This document shows positions 15,084 through 23,227 of a stretch of DNA of 34,878 nucleotides, one piece after another. A program made the position numbers and the translations under genes. The notes beneath the pieces were generated by a model. The model was given only the letters and a program-made list of their open reading frames with translations. It ran no database searches and had not been told where the DNA came from. Numbering within the stretch: position 1 is the first letter of the stretch; each line of letters opens with the position of its first letter. Origin of the DNA: Clostridium sp. CAG:451 (GTDB lineage Bacteria > Bacillota_I > Bacilli_A > RF39 > UBA660); contig FR901049.1 in NCBI GenBank assembly GCA_000438295.1, forward strand, positions 1-34,878, in the 5' to 3' direction.

Positions 15084-16679
15084 CTAAAAAATACCAATTA
15101 TTTGATTATCAACAACATCTATTTTTTCATAATTTGGATTTTTTGGTAATCCTGGCATAGTAACTATTTTTCCAAGTAAGATAGTGATGAAACCAGCACC
15201 TTGATTGATTACTATATCTTGAACTGTTAAATCATTATCTTTAGGAAATCCTAACTTTTTAGCATCATCGGAGATTGAATACTGTGTCTTAGCTACACAT
15301 ATAGGAAGATATTCTAAATTTAGTTTATTAATTAATTTAAGTTTTTCTAAAGCTTTAGTAGTATAATCTATCTTCTTAGCATGATATACTTTCTCTCCTA
15401 GAATTTCTAACTTTTTAGTAATAGTCATATCATCTGTTAAAAGTGGAGTAAATAATGTTTCTTTATTTACTAAGCTCTTTACTTTATTTGCTAAGTCTAT
15501 GGCACCTATTCCTCCTTCAGTATAACTATCAATTACAGCAAAAGAATAACCTTTAGATTCGATATAATCTCTTAATTCGTCAATAAATTCATCTTTATCA
15601 TCATTGAAATGATTACAGCATACTACTATGGGAATATTATAGTTAGAAAGATGTTCTAGGTGAGCATCTATATTAGAAAGACCTTTCTTAAAGTCATCAT
15701 TACCATGATGAAGAATTGATCTAATAGTAACTACCAAAACAACTGCAGAAGGTTTTTCTTTTGAAACATTACAAAATAGATTCATAAATTTTTCTGCCCC
15801 TAAGTCGGCACCAAAACCAGCTTCTGTTATTACATAATCTGACAGTGATAAAGCAAGTTTAATGGATATAACACTACTACAACCATGGGCAATATTAGCA
15901 AATGGGCCACCGTGAATAAAAGCCGGTGTTCCTTCTAAAGTTTGAACAAGATTCGGTAAAAAAGCATCTTTTAATAAAGCTGTTAGGGCTCCTTCTAGTT
16001 TTAAATCATGGGCAGTTATTGGATTACCATCTTTATCTAGACCTAGTAATAAGTTACCTAGTCTTTTTTTTAAGTCATCTAGGGAAGATGCTAGACAAAA
16101 TAGCGTCATTATTTCACTAGCTGATGTAATAGCATAACTATCACTATATTCTTTTTTATTACAAGTTAAAGTTATATCTCTTAGACTCCTATCATTCATA
16201 TCTACAGCTCTTTTAAATAAAATTTTAGAAAAGCCTAGACTGTTGCCTTGCTCTATATGATTATAAATAGCAGCACTTACTAGATTATTACAAGAGGTAA
16301 TGGCATGGAAGTCCCCCGTAAAGTGTAAGTTTATGTCTGTCATTGGTACTACCTGACTATATCCACCACCAGTCGCCCCTCCTTTTAAACCAAAGACAGG
16401 TCCTAGAGATGGTTGTCTTAAAGCTAGTGATACTTTATCACCAAGACTAGAAAAAGCATCAGCAAGGCCAATACTTACTGTTGTTTTACCTTCTCCATAA
16501 GGAGTTGGACTCATAGCTGTTACTAAGATAAGTTTACCTTTTTTACTTCCTATCTCTTTTTTTACTTTAGCTTTATCATTACCATATAAAATAAGATTGT
16601 CATCAGTAAGATTAAGTTTATTAGCTATCTCTTTTATAGGTAAAGACTTAGTATTATTACATATTTCTATATCTGTCAT
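15084..16679 (-). CDS. fhs: Formate--tetrahydrofolate ligase
   Basis: ATP-dependent joining of formate to tetrahydrofolate, giving 10-formyl-THF for purine and formyl-methionine synthesis. 531 residues from the ATG at 16679, a little shorter than the usual 555 or so. Further in-frame codons upstream would cross the promoter and are not used. The P-loop reads TPYGEGKTTVSIGL; RQPSLGPVFGLKGGATGGGYSQV, PMTDINLHFTGDFHAI, HGGPFANIAHGC and TEAGFGADLGAEKF are highly conserved Fhs blocks. The C-terminal end (IVTMPGLPKNPNYEKIDV) is also typical. AGGAAAG lies upstream of the ATG. It diverges from the plus-strand adhesin across 226 bases. Confidence 0.96.
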   Translation of the reverse strand: MTDIEICNNTKSLPIKEIANKLNLTDDNLILYGNDKAKVKKEIGSKKGKLILVTAMSPTPYGEGKTTVSIGLADAFSSLGDKVSLALRQPSLGPVFGLKGGATGGGYSQVVPMTDINLHFTGDFHAITSCNNLVSAAIYNHIEQGNSLGFSKILFKRAVDMNDRSLRDITLTCNKKEYSDSYAITSASEIMTLFCLASSLDDLKKRLGNLLLGLDKDGNPITAHDLKLEGALTALLKDAFLPNLVQTLEGTPAFIHGGPFANIAHGCSSVISIKLALSLSDYVITEAGFGADLGAEKFMNLFCNVSKEKPSAVVLVVTIRSILHHGNDDFKKGLSNIDAHLEHLSNYNIPIVVCCNHFNDDKDEFIDELRDYIESKGYSFAVIDSYTEGGIGAIDLANKVKSLVNKETLFTPLLTDDMTITKKLEILGEKVYHAKKIDYTTKALEKLKLINKLNLEYLPICVAKTQYSISDDAKKLGFPKDNDLTVQDIVINQGAGFITILLGKIVTMPGLPKNPNYEKIDVVDNQIIGIF

Positions 16680-16704
16680 GTATATCACTTTCCTTTTAAC
16701 TAGT

Positions 16705-16713
16705 AGTATACCA
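16705..16713 (-). promoter_or_regulatory. Extended -10 promoter of fhs
   Basis: The minus strand reads TGGTATACT, a -10 with TGn extension, about 26 bases before the fhs start. A TTGCAA at 16737-16732 lies 21 bases upstream, too far for an ideal -35. Confidence 0.5.
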
Positions 16714-16747
16714 CAAATTTTTAAATTTTTTTTGCAAGATGCCAATT

Positions 16748-16837
16748 TTGTAAATTCAGGGTATAAAAAGAGCTGAATTTTATAAATTCCTAGGGAGCCA
16801 GTGCAATTTTCAGCCTAAAAAAAGTCTGAATTTACAA
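16748..16837. repeat. Nested inverted repeats with three CTGAATTT sites
   Basis: TTGTAAATTCAG (16748-16759) and CTGAATTTACAA (16826-16837) form a perfect 12-bp inverted repeat. Inside, GCTGAA (16772-16777) pairs with TTCAGC (16809-16814), and GAATTT-TAT-AAATTC (16775-16789) is a perfect short palindrome. The 8-mer CTGAATTT occurs three times (plus at 16773 and 16826; minus at 16759). The block lies between the divergent promoters of fhs and the adhesin, so neither promoter should transcribe it. Operator half-sites are more likely than an RNA structure. Confidence 0.55.
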
Positions 16838-16847
16838 TTTTCCCCTT

Positions 16848-16876
16848 TTGCATTCTAAATTGACTTATGTTATTGT
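16848..16876 (+). promoter_or_regulatory. Promoter of the adhesin-sortase operon
   Basis: TTGCAT (16848-16853) and TATTGT (16871-16876) are separated by 17 bases, with a TGT directly before the -10. AGGAGGG and the ATG at 16906 follow. Confidence 0.6.
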
Positions 16877-16905
16877 AAATCCCGTTAAGAAAAAGGAGGG
16901 AATTT

Positions 16906-18369
16906 ATGAGAAAAATATTATTATTCTTAACAATTACCAGTATATTCTTCTTATGTAACACTACCAAAGTATATGCCAAAACAAATAGTTTCTATGAAGG
17001 CAACTATATAAATGGTATATACATGGTTAGATACGATAGGAGTACTAATACTAAATATTATCAAAAAGCCAGGTTTTATCGAAGAATTGGTGATGGTACT
17101 GCTGCTTATTGTCTAGAACCATTCAAAGTCTTTCAAGCTAATAATTCGACATATGAAGGAATATTAGAACCAAATGTTTATGATAAAGATACATGGCAAA
17201 GAGTAACAGATTTAGCAGCTTTTGGTTACCTTTATAAAGATCATATTGATGATAAATGGTACGCTATTACACAAATGATGATTTGGGAAACGGTAGATAA
17301 AAATAATAGTTTCTATTTTACTGATACTCTAAATGGCAATAAGGTTGATATTTATAACGAGGAAAAGGCAGAGATAGAAAGATTAATTAGTGATAGTAAA
17401 AGAAAACCAAGTTTTACTAATAATACATATCATGCTCTTGCTGGTAAACAAATATCAATAACAGATACTACAGGTATACTACCAAACTATATTACTACTC
17501 TTGATAGTGATAGCCAGTTAATTAACAACACATTTACTATTAAGAAAAATAATGCCAGTTGCTATACGCAAAAATTTTACAGTAATTATGGTCTAAATAG
17601 ACAGATGTCTCTATTTTATAATAATGGCTCATCCCAACAACTAGTATCTCTTGGAGCTAGTAAACCATTGGAGATAGCTGTAAATTTCTGTTTTCATAAA
17701 CTACAATTAAATCTTACTAAAGTAGATAAAGATACTAAGGACTTTACAGGTCAAGGAGAAGCTAGTTTACAAAGTACTATTTTCACTCTTTACAATGAAA
17801 AGATGGAAAAAATAACTGATATTACTTTTAACAAGAAAGGTAAAGCAACTATTATTGGTAAGGGGGAAGATTCTAAAATAGATTTTGGAACTTACTATCT
17901 TCAAGAATCTAAAGCGGGTATCGGTTACCAAAAAGATGATACACTTTATAAAATAGTATTTGATGAAAACAATACTAATATTGACATGACCTTAGAAAAT
18001 GAAGTTATTAAAGGAAAAGTAATGTTAGAAAAAAGCTATGGTAATAAAAACTTAATGAAAAGTGAAGCTAACGTCGTCTTTGAAGTTTACAATAAAGATA
18101 AAAAACTAGTTGATACTATAACTACAGATGAAAATGGATTAGCTTCTATAGAATTACCATATGGTCACTATACCATTAAACAAAAAACTACTACAGAAGG
18201 TTATAGTAAAATAGAACCATTTGAAATCTTTATTGACAAGATAAAAGATTATAAATATAAGATTTATGATTATGAGGAAGAAAAACCTAAAAAAGAAGAA
18301 ATTATCATAGTAGATGTACCAAATACTTATTTAAACATACCTAAAGCACTAGTAGGATGTAGTGTCTAA
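16906..18369 (+). CDS. Thioester-domain surface adhesin with CnaB-like repeats
   Basis: 487 residues. A signal peptide ends near VYA-K (24/25). Residues about 30-260 look like a thioester (TQXA-type) domain: Cys69 in AAYCLEP and Gln123 in ITQMMIWE are the pair expected to form the internal thioester that bonds to host targets. Two SpaA/CnaB-like beta domains follow (about 268-370 and 371-465). The first has the Lys and Glu expected for an isopeptide (LTKVDKD, LQESKAG); in the second, Gln stands where Glu is usual (TIKQK). The end reads VDVPNTYLNIPKALVGCSV. VPNT could be a sortase signal, but no membrane helix or basic tail follows. The stop overlaps the ATG of the sortase by one base. A role in attachment to host tissue is inferred. 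Confidence 0.8.
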   Translation: MRKILLFLTITSIFFLCNTTKVYAKTNSFYEGNYINGIYMVRYDRSTNTKYYQKARFYRRIGDGTAAYCLEPFKVFQANNSTYEGILEPNVYDKDTWQRVTDLAAFGYLYKDHIDDKWYAITQMMIWETVDKNNSFYFTDTLNGNKVDIYNEEKAEIERLISDSKRKPSFTNNTYHALAGKQISITDTTGILPNYITTLDSDSQLINNTFTIKKNNASCYTQKFYSNYGLNRQMSLFYNNGSSQQLVSLGASKPLEIAVNFCFHKLQLNLTKVDKDTKDFTGQGEASLQSTIFTLYNEKMEKITDITFNKKGKATIIGKGEDSKIDFGTYYLQESKAGIGYQKDDTLYKIVFDENNTNIDMTLENEVIKGKVMLEKSYGNKNLMKSEANVVFEVYNKDKKLVDTITTDENGLASIELPYGHYTIKQKTTTEGYSKIEPFEIFIDKIKDYKYKIYDYEEEKPKKEEIIIVDVPNTYLNIPKALVGCSV

Positions 18370-18926
18370 TGAAAAAGAAACTAGTTTTACTACTTGTTAG
18401 TTACGTAGTCTTCTGCTTTTGTATCTATCAAAATAACAATATAAAATCTACTACAATAAAAACTGATAACATTGAAAGAGTAACTAATACCGCCTCTATA
18501 AAAACAAATGAAGTAAATACCAAAGAAACTAATAATAATAGTGATTCATTTGCAATTTTATCTATCAAGAAAATCAATCTAAAAGAAAAAATTTATCCTT
18601 TAAACGATAAAAGAAATAATGTAGAAGAGCATGTCACTATCTTAAATGATTCAAATTTAGCTAATGACTCTTTAATTATTTTAGCAGCTCATTCAGGATA
18701 TGGAAAACTAGCTTATTTCAATAGATTAGATGAATTGAAAACAGGTGATGAAATTGAATTAAATATTAACAATGAAACACTTACATACATACTAAAAAAG
18801 AGTGAAGAGCAAGATAAAACTGGTAAAATTGAAATAGTAAAAGAAAATACTAAACAACTAATCCTAACAACTTGTAGTAAAAGTGATAAAACCAAACAAT
18901 TAGTTATATACTGTGAAAAAATATAG
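18369..18926 (+). CDS. Sortase family transpeptidase, variant active site
   Basis: 185 residues. An N-terminal membrane segment (about 4-20) is followed by a Ser/Thr/Asn-rich linker, then a sortase core from about 60. The catalytic His is His108 in LAAHSGYGKLAYFNRLDEL and the Cys is Cys169 in LILTTCS. The Arg normally found just after the Cys strand (as in 'THRLLV') falls at TKQLVIY, where Gln177 occupies the expected place and Lys176 precedes it. This could lower activity, or Lys could substitute. It is cotranslated with the adhesin, the likely substrate. A hairpin follows. The short length fits compact class B/D-like enzymes; the class is not certain. Confidence 0.85.
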   Translation: MKKKLVLLLVSYVVFCFCIYQNNNIKSTTIKTDNIERVTNTASIKTNEVNTKETNNNSDSFAILSIKKINLKEKIYPLNDKRNNVEEHVTILNDSNLANDSLIILAAHSGYGKLAYFNRLDELKTGDEIELNINNETLTYILKKSEEQDKTGKIEIVKENTKQLILTTCSKSDKTKQLVIYCEKI

Positions 18927-18948
18927 GCCTATTTCTGGTCTATATTTT
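18915..18948. terminator. Bidirectional terminator between convergent genes
   Basis: AAAATATAG-GCC, a loop, then GGT-CTATATTTT forms a 12-bp stem (18917-18928 with 18937-18948). On the minus strand it is followed by TTTTTT. It overlaps the stop of the minus-strand gene and the end of the sortase gene. Confidence 0.7.
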
Positions 18949-19294
18949 ACTTACAATATCCTTTTTTCTGATAAATCTTACCTACTATATAATAACTAGC
19001 AAGTATTAGAATAACAGTTAGGAAACATCCTATAATTATTTCTAATAAAAAATTATTAGTAAGTCCTATAATAGTTACTACTATAGCAATATCTAGTGAA
19101 CTAACAAGACTTATTATATTTAATAATCTTTTATAGTTAACTTTCTTTAAATCTAGATTATAGCAATTAACTAAATATTGAACTTCAATTGGTTTCTTTC
19201 TCTTCTTATCTTTTTTACATTTGCGTACTAGTATTAATTCGTAAATTAACAAAACAACTAAAAAAGTCAAAAGAAATACAACTATCTCTGTCAT
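18947..19294 (-). CDS. Small membrane protein of unknown function
   Basis: 115 residues with three probable transmembrane helices: about 3-22, 60-79 (SLVSSLDIAIVVTIIGL) and 86-107. The intervening segment is strongly basic (RKCKKDKKRKKP) and then reads IEVQYLVNCYNLDLKKVNYKRLL. Cys and Lys near the end (GYCK) are probably cytoplasmic. I recognise no function. It follows the rplQ terminator and has an extended -10 (TGATATAAT, minus strand at 19321-19329). Ribosome site AAGGTAG is rather far from the ATG. Confidence 0.65.
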   Translation of the reverse strand: MTEIVVFLLTFLVVLLIYELILVRKCKKDKKRKKPIEVQYLVNCYNLDLKKVNYKRLLNIISLVSSLDIAIVVTIIGLTNNFLLEIIIGCFLTVILILASYYIVGKIYQKKGYCK

Positions 19295-19320
19295 TTATAT
19301 CATCTACCTTCTCTAACAAA

Positions 19321-19329
19321 ATTATATCA
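19321..19329 (-). promoter_or_regulatory. Extended -10 promoter for the small membrane protein
   Basis: The minus strand reads TGATATAAT 26 bases before the ATG and just after the rplQ terminator. The -35 position is only T-rich. Confidence 0.5.
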
Positions 19330-19337
19330 GAAAAGTT

Positions 19338-19362
19338 AAAAAAAAAGAAGACTAAGCTTCTT
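19338..19362 (-). terminator. Terminator of the ribosomal operon
   Basis: AAGAAG-CTTAGT-CTTCTT followed by T (nine in all) on the minus strand. The stop codon of rplQ lies in the hairpin loop, so termination overlaps the end of the gene. Confidence 0.8.
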
Positions 19363-19702
19363 CTACTAATTTTAAGATAACAGTTAAAGCTCCATCTCCA
19401 CGACGTTCACTTAACTTAATGATTTGTGTATATCCACCGTTACGGTTAGCATAACGAGGAGCAAGTTCATTAAATACCTTTTCTACTACTTTCTTATCAT
19501 TGTGAACAAAAGCAAGTGCTCTTCTGCGTGATCCTAAATCACCTTTCTTACCATAAGTAATCATTCTATCAACCATTTTTCTTACTTCTTTTGCTCTTGT
19601 TTCAGTAGTTTGAATTTGTTCATTCATAATTGTTTGTTTGGTAAGAGTTGCTAACATACTACGTCTATGTTTATTATCAACACCTAATTTTCTATATGCC
19701 AT
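19352..19702 (-). CDS. rplQ: 50S ribosomal protein L17
   Basis: 116 residues, normal for bacterial L17. MAYRKLGVDNKHRRSMLATL is the classic start, and GGYTQIIKLSERRGDGALTVILKLVE the classic end. L17 sits near the peptide exit. Last gene of the 29-gene operon; it begins 12 bases after the rpoA stop. Confidence 0.98.
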   Translation of the reverse strand: MAYRKLGVDNKHRRSMLATLTKQTIMNEQIQTTETRAKEVRKMVDRMITYGKKGDLGSRRRALAFVHNDKKVVEKVFNELAPRYANRNGGYTQIIKLSERRGDGALTVILKLVEEA

Positions 19703-19714
19703 AGTTACCTCCTT

Positions 19715-20665
19715 CTAATCGTCGTCTCTTAAATCAAGTCCTAAATCTTTAATCTTATCAAGAACTTCTTTTAATGACTTCTTTCCTAAATTACGAATCT
19801 TCATCATATCATTTTCACTCTTATTAACTAAGTCTTGTAATGTATGAATACCTGCACGTTTTAAACAGTTATAAGCACGTACAGAGAAGTCTAAATCTTC
19901 AATTGAAGTTTCTAAAGCCTTTGTTTTAGGATCTTCAGTCTTTTCAATCATCATACCACTCATATCAGCTATATCACTTAAATCAGTTAATAAATTGAAG
20001 TGTTCAATTAAGATTCTTGAAGCTAAAGCGATAGACTCTTCTGGTTTAATAGAACCATTTGTCCATACTTCTAAAACTAATTTATCATAACTTTCATCTT
20101 GTCCTACACGTGCACTTTCAACAGTTGGTGTAACACGTTCAATAGGAGAATAAATTGAATCCATTAAGATAAATCCTTTAGCTCTATTCTCATTCTTTAA
20201 TCTAGAATCTTCACTCTTAACATATCCTCTACCATTAGTAACAATCATTTGCATAGAAAGTTTTCCACCTTTAGCAAGATGAGCAATTACATGATCTTTG
20301 TTGACAATTTCAACATCAGAACTAGTAGTAATATCACCAGCTGTTACTACACCTTCTTCAGATACATCAAGAGAAATAATCTTAGTCTCACTAGTAAAGT
20401 TTTTAACAACTACTCCTTTTAAATTAAGAACAATAGTAGTTACATCTTCAACAACACCATCGATTGTTTGAAATTCATGAAGAACTCCCTCAATCTTAAC
20501 AGCACTAATAGCACTACCTGGTAAAGATGATAACATAACTCTTCTTAAGGCATTACCTAAAGTAGTTCCGAATCCTCTTTCTAATGGTTCTAATTCAAAT
20601 TTTCCATAAAAATTACTTTCTACATAATCAGTAATTTTATATACTGGCTTTTCAAATTCTAACAT
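19715..20665 (-). CDS. rpoA: DNA-directed RNA polymerase subunit alpha
   Basis: 316 residues, as usual. The N-terminal domain (assembly and beta/beta' contact) contains LERGFGTTLGNALRRVMLSSLPG. The C-terminal domain (from about 245) contains LDFSVRAYNCLKRAGIHTLQDL and RNLGKKSLKEVLDKIKDLGL, the helix-hairpin-helix that binds UP elements. The start has a GGGAGG site. It is in its usual place between rpsK and rplQ. Confidence 0.98.
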   Translation of the reverse strand: MLEFEKPVYKITDYVESNFYGKFELEPLERGFGTTLGNALRRVMLSSLPGSAISAVKIEGVLHEFQTIDGVVEDVTTIVLNLKGVVVKNFTSETKIISLDVSEEGVVTAGDITTSSDVEIVNKDHVIAHLAKGGKLSMQMIVTNGRGYVKSEDSRLKNENRAKGFILMDSIYSPIERVTPTVESARVGQDESYDKLVLEVWTNGSIKPEESIALASRILIEHFNLLTDLSDIADMSGMMIEKTEDPKTKALETSIEDLDFSVRAYNCLKRAGIHTLQDLVNKSENDMMKIRNLGKKSLKEVLDKIKDLGLDLRDDD

Positions 20666-20683
20666 GATTTTCGCCTCCCTTAA

Positions 20684-21067
20684 TTATCCACGTGGTCTCT
20701 TTGGTGGACGACATCCATTATGTGGAATTGGTGTTACGTCAGTAATTGAAGTAACTTCAAGTCCCGCAGTTTGTAATGAACGAATGGCAGTCTCACGTCC
20801 TGGTCCTAAACCTTTAACGAAAACTTCAACCTTTCTCATTCCTAAATCATAAGCAGCTTTAGCAGCTTGTTCAGATGACATACCAGCAGCAAATGGAGTT
20901 GATTTTTTACTTCCTTTAAATCCTAAACCTCCACTTGATGCCCAACTAATAGCATTTCCATCCTTATCAGTAATAGTTACAATTGTATTATTGAATGTTG
21001 CATGAATATGTACAACACCTTCAGGAACATTCTTTTTAACTCTTTTCTTTCTTGTCTTATAAGCCAT
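20684..21067 (-). CDS. rpsK: 30S ribosomal protein S11
   Basis: 127 residues. GVVHIHATFNNTIVTITDKDGN and the end DVTPIPHNGCRPPKRPRG are diagnostic. It forms part of the 30S platform near the mRNA exit. 18 bases separate it from rpsM. Confidence 0.98.
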   Translation of the reverse strand: MAYKTRKKRVKKNVPEGVVHIHATFNNTIVTITDKDGNAISWASSGGLGFKGSKKSTPFAAGMSSEQAAKAAYDLGMRKVEVFVKGLGPGRETAIRSLQTAGLEVTSITDVTPIPHNGCRPPKRPRG

Positions 21068-21085
21068 AATTCATAACCTCCTTTT

Positions 21086-21454
21086 CTACACTTTCTTCTT
21101 GTTTGCTACGGTTTTACCTTTACCCTTACGAGTTCTAGCATTACGAGAAGTTCTTTGACCTCTTACAGGAAGTCCTTTTTTATGACGTGTACCTTCATAA
21201 GAATTAATTTCCATTTTAGTCTTAATATTCATACTAACTTCACGACGTAAATCTCCTTCAGTTAGATGCTTATTAATTTCATCACGTAATGCAATTAATT
21301 CATCTTGTGTTAAATCTCCTGCTTTTTTAGTAGGTTCAACTTTTGCATTTTCACAAATTGTTTTTGCTAAATTTCTTCCAATTCCATAGATATAAGTTAA
21401 CGAAATAACTGTATGCTTATCATTTGGAATATCTACACCTTTAATACGTGCCAT
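21086..21454 (-). CDS. rpsM: 30S ribosomal protein S13
   Basis: 122 residues. MARIKGVDIPNDKHTVISLTYIYGIG opens it, and RHKKGLPVRGQRTSRNARTRKG closes the conserved tail that reaches the P-site tRNA. A strong AGGAGG precedes the start. Confidence 0.98.
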   Translation of the reverse strand: MARIKGVDIPNDKHTVISLTYIYGIGRNLAKTICENAKVEPTKKAGDLTQDELIALRDEINKHLTEGDLRREVSMNIKTKMEINSYEGTRHKKGLPVRGQRTSRNARTRKGKGKTVANKKKV

Positions 21455-21472
21455 TTTATATCCTCCTTCTTA

Positions 21473-21586
21473 CTAACCTTGTCTTTGTTTATGTTTTGGA
21501 TTTTCACAAATAACAACAATTCTACCTTTTCTTTTTACAATTTTACATTTTGGACATCTCTTTTTAACTGATGCTTGTACTTTCAT
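21473..21586 (-). CDS. rpmJ: 50S ribosomal protein L36
   Basis: Short 37-residue ORF on the minus strand: MKVQASVKKRCPKCKIVKR and so on, ending HKQRQG. The zinc ligands Cys11, Cys14, Cys27 and His32 are all present. The start has GGAGGG. It occupies the normal place between infA and rpsM. Confidence 0.97.
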   Translation of the reverse strand: MKVQASVKKRCPKCKIVKRKGRIVVICENPKHKQRQG

Positions 21587-21600
21587 TATTATCCCTCCTA

Positions 21601-21816
21601 TTATTTCCGATAGGTTATACGCCCACGTGTTAAATCATAAGGTGATAGTTCAATAGTTACAGTATCCCCCGGTAAGATGCGAATGTAATTCATTCGTATT
21701 TTACCAGAAACGTGGGCTTCCACAGTGTAACCATTTTCTAATTGAACTTTAAATTTACCACCTGGTATAATCTCTAAAACTTTTCCATCAACTTCGATTA
21801 CATCATCTTTAGCCAT
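21601..21816 (-). CDS. infA: Translation initiation factor IF-1
   Basis: 71 residues, the usual size. The S1-like OB fold is clear: VLEIIPGGKFKVQLENGYTV, then AHVSGKIRMNYIRILPGD and the end LTRGRITYRK. IF-1 binds the ribosomal A site during initiation. Its ATG overlaps the map stop by one base. Confidence 0.98.
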   Translation of the reverse strand: MAKDDVIEVDGKVLEIIPGGKFKVQLENGYTVEAHVSGKIRMNYIRILPGDTVTIELSPYDLTRGRITYRK

Positions 21817-22568
21817 TATTTATCATCTCCTGTTAGAATTTTTACTCCATCACTGGTTACTGCTACAGTATGTTCAAAGTGAGCAGAACGACTACCATCA
21901 TCTGTTATTACAGTCCAGTCATTAGAGTCTACATAAATATCAGGACTTCCCAAAGTTAGCATTGGTTCTATTGCTATTACCATACCTTCTCTTAAGCGAG
22001 GTCCCTTACCTTTTTCACCATAATTTGGTACTTCTGGATCTTCATGTACGGTAGTACCAACACCGTGACCAACAAGTTCCTTTACAATTCCTAAGTTATG
22101 CTTAGTTGCATAAACTTCAATTGCATTAGAAATGTCTCCGATACGGTTACCAGGTCTTACTTGTTTTATCCCTTCATATAAAGCTTTTTCAGTATGCTCT
22201 AATAAAGAAGCATCAGAAGCAGTAATGTCACCTACTTTATATGACCAAGCAGAATCGCCATGATATCCTTTATAACATGCACCAATATCAATGGAAACTA
22301 TATCTCCATCCTTTAGTTTTCTTTTAGAAGGAAAGCCATGAACAACTTCCTCATTAACACTTATGCATAACGCATAAGGAAAACCTTCATATCCTTTGAA
22401 AGAAGGTGTTGCTCCTTGACTTATGATAAACTCTTCTCCTAATCGATTTAATTCTTCAGTTGAAATACCTGGTTTAATAAAGGGAGCAAGATATTGATGT
22501 GTTAAATACACAATATGTCCTGCCTTTGCTAAAAGTTCTATTTCTCTTTCACTTTTAATTGTAATCAC
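21816..22568 (-). CDS. map: Methionine aminopeptidase, type I
   Basis: Removes the N-terminal Met from new proteins. 250 residues. The metal ligands are in place: the two Asp in VSIDIGACYKGYHGDSAW, His in VGHGVGTTVHEDPEVPN, Glu in IAIEPML and a final Glu in the SAHFEHTVAVT strand; the substrate-facing His is in EEVVHGFPS. It has no N-terminal zinc extension (type Ia). It starts 2 bases after the adk stop. Confidence 0.97.
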   Translation of the reverse strand: MITIKSEREIELLAKAGHIVYLTHQYLAPFIKPGISTEELNRLGEEFIISQGATPSFKGYEGFPYALCISVNEEVVHGFPSKRKLKDGDIVSIDIGACYKGYHGDSAWSYKVGDITASDASLLEHTEKALYEGIKQVRPGNRIGDISNAIEVYATKHNLGIVKELVGHGVGTTVHEDPEVPNYGEKGKGPRLREGMVIAIEPMLTLGSPDIYVDSNDWTVITDDGSRSAHFEHTVAVTSDGVKILTGDDK

Positions 22569-22570
22569 TT

Positions 22571-23227
22571 TTATCTCCCCTTCAAAACCTTGTTAATTCG
22601 CTCAAATACTTCTTGAACACTACCAACACCATTGATTACATATAATACACCATTTTGTTTATAATAGTCAAGAAGTGGAGCAGTTTTTTCTTCAAAAACC
22701 TTATAACGATTTTGAAATGACTCTACATTATCATCATTTCTTTGTTCTAATCTACCACCACAGTTATCACAAATAGATTCTTCCTTTGGTTTTTCTAATT
22801 CTGTATTTATATTATAAACAGCACCACAAGTAGAACAAATACGTCTACCTGTAATACGCTTTTCTAATATTTTTGAATCAATATCTAGAACTAAAACATA
22901 ATCTAATTTTTGATTTAATTTACTTAATATTTCATCATACTTTTTAGCTTGTTCTAAATTTCTAGGAAACCCATCCAAGATACAACCATTTTTGCAATCA
23001 TCTTGTCTTAACCTTTTTTCAATTAATTCATAGATAATTTCATCTTTTACTAGTCCACCAGAAGATAAAGTTTCTAATATATAGCGTCCCATTTCAGAAT
23101 CTTCCTTGGAGATATCTCTTAAGATATCCCCAGTACTAATATGTGGAAGATTATATTCTTTTTCTATCAAAGAACTTTGTGTCCCCTTACCAGCAGCAGG
23201 GGGAGCAATTAATATAATATTTTTCAT
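22571..23227 (-). CDS. adk: Adenylate kinase with zinc-binding lid
   Basis: Interconverts AMP, ADP and ATP in the cytoplasm. 218 residues, the long-lid form. STGDILR, DGFPRNLEQA and the LID with RRICSTCGAVYN and CDNCGGRL (four Cys for zinc) are plain. The P-loop is unusual: APPAAGKGTQ where most enzymes have GPPGAGKGTQ, with two Gly changed to Ala. The Lys and the GKGT core are kept, so activity is expected. It overlaps the secY stop by 4 bases (ATGA). Confidence 0.97.
   Translation of the reverse strand: MKNIILIAPPAAGKGTQSSLIEKEYNLPHISTGDILRDISKEDSEMGRYILETLSSGGLVKDEIIYELIEKRLRQDDCKNGCILDGFPRNLEQAKKYDEILSKLNQKLDYVLVLDIDSKILEKRITGRRICSTCGAVYNINTELEKPKEESICDNCGGRLEQRNDDNVESFQNRYKVFEEKTAPLLDYYKQNGVLYVINGVGSVQEVFERINKVLKGR

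Noticed and set aside
16680..16745. In-frame extension of fhs upstream of 16679
   Set aside because: It crosses the extended -10 promoter, and the ribosome site points to the ATG at 16679.
16748..16837. Reading the nested inverted repeat as a small RNA or riboswitch
   Set aside because: It lies upstream of both divergent promoters, so no transcript from either would contain it; operator sites fit better.
20664..20852. Plus-strand open frames within the ribosomal operon (here and at 28062, 29629, 30467, 31191)
   Set aside because: They are antisense shadows of ribosomal protein genes without ribosome sites.
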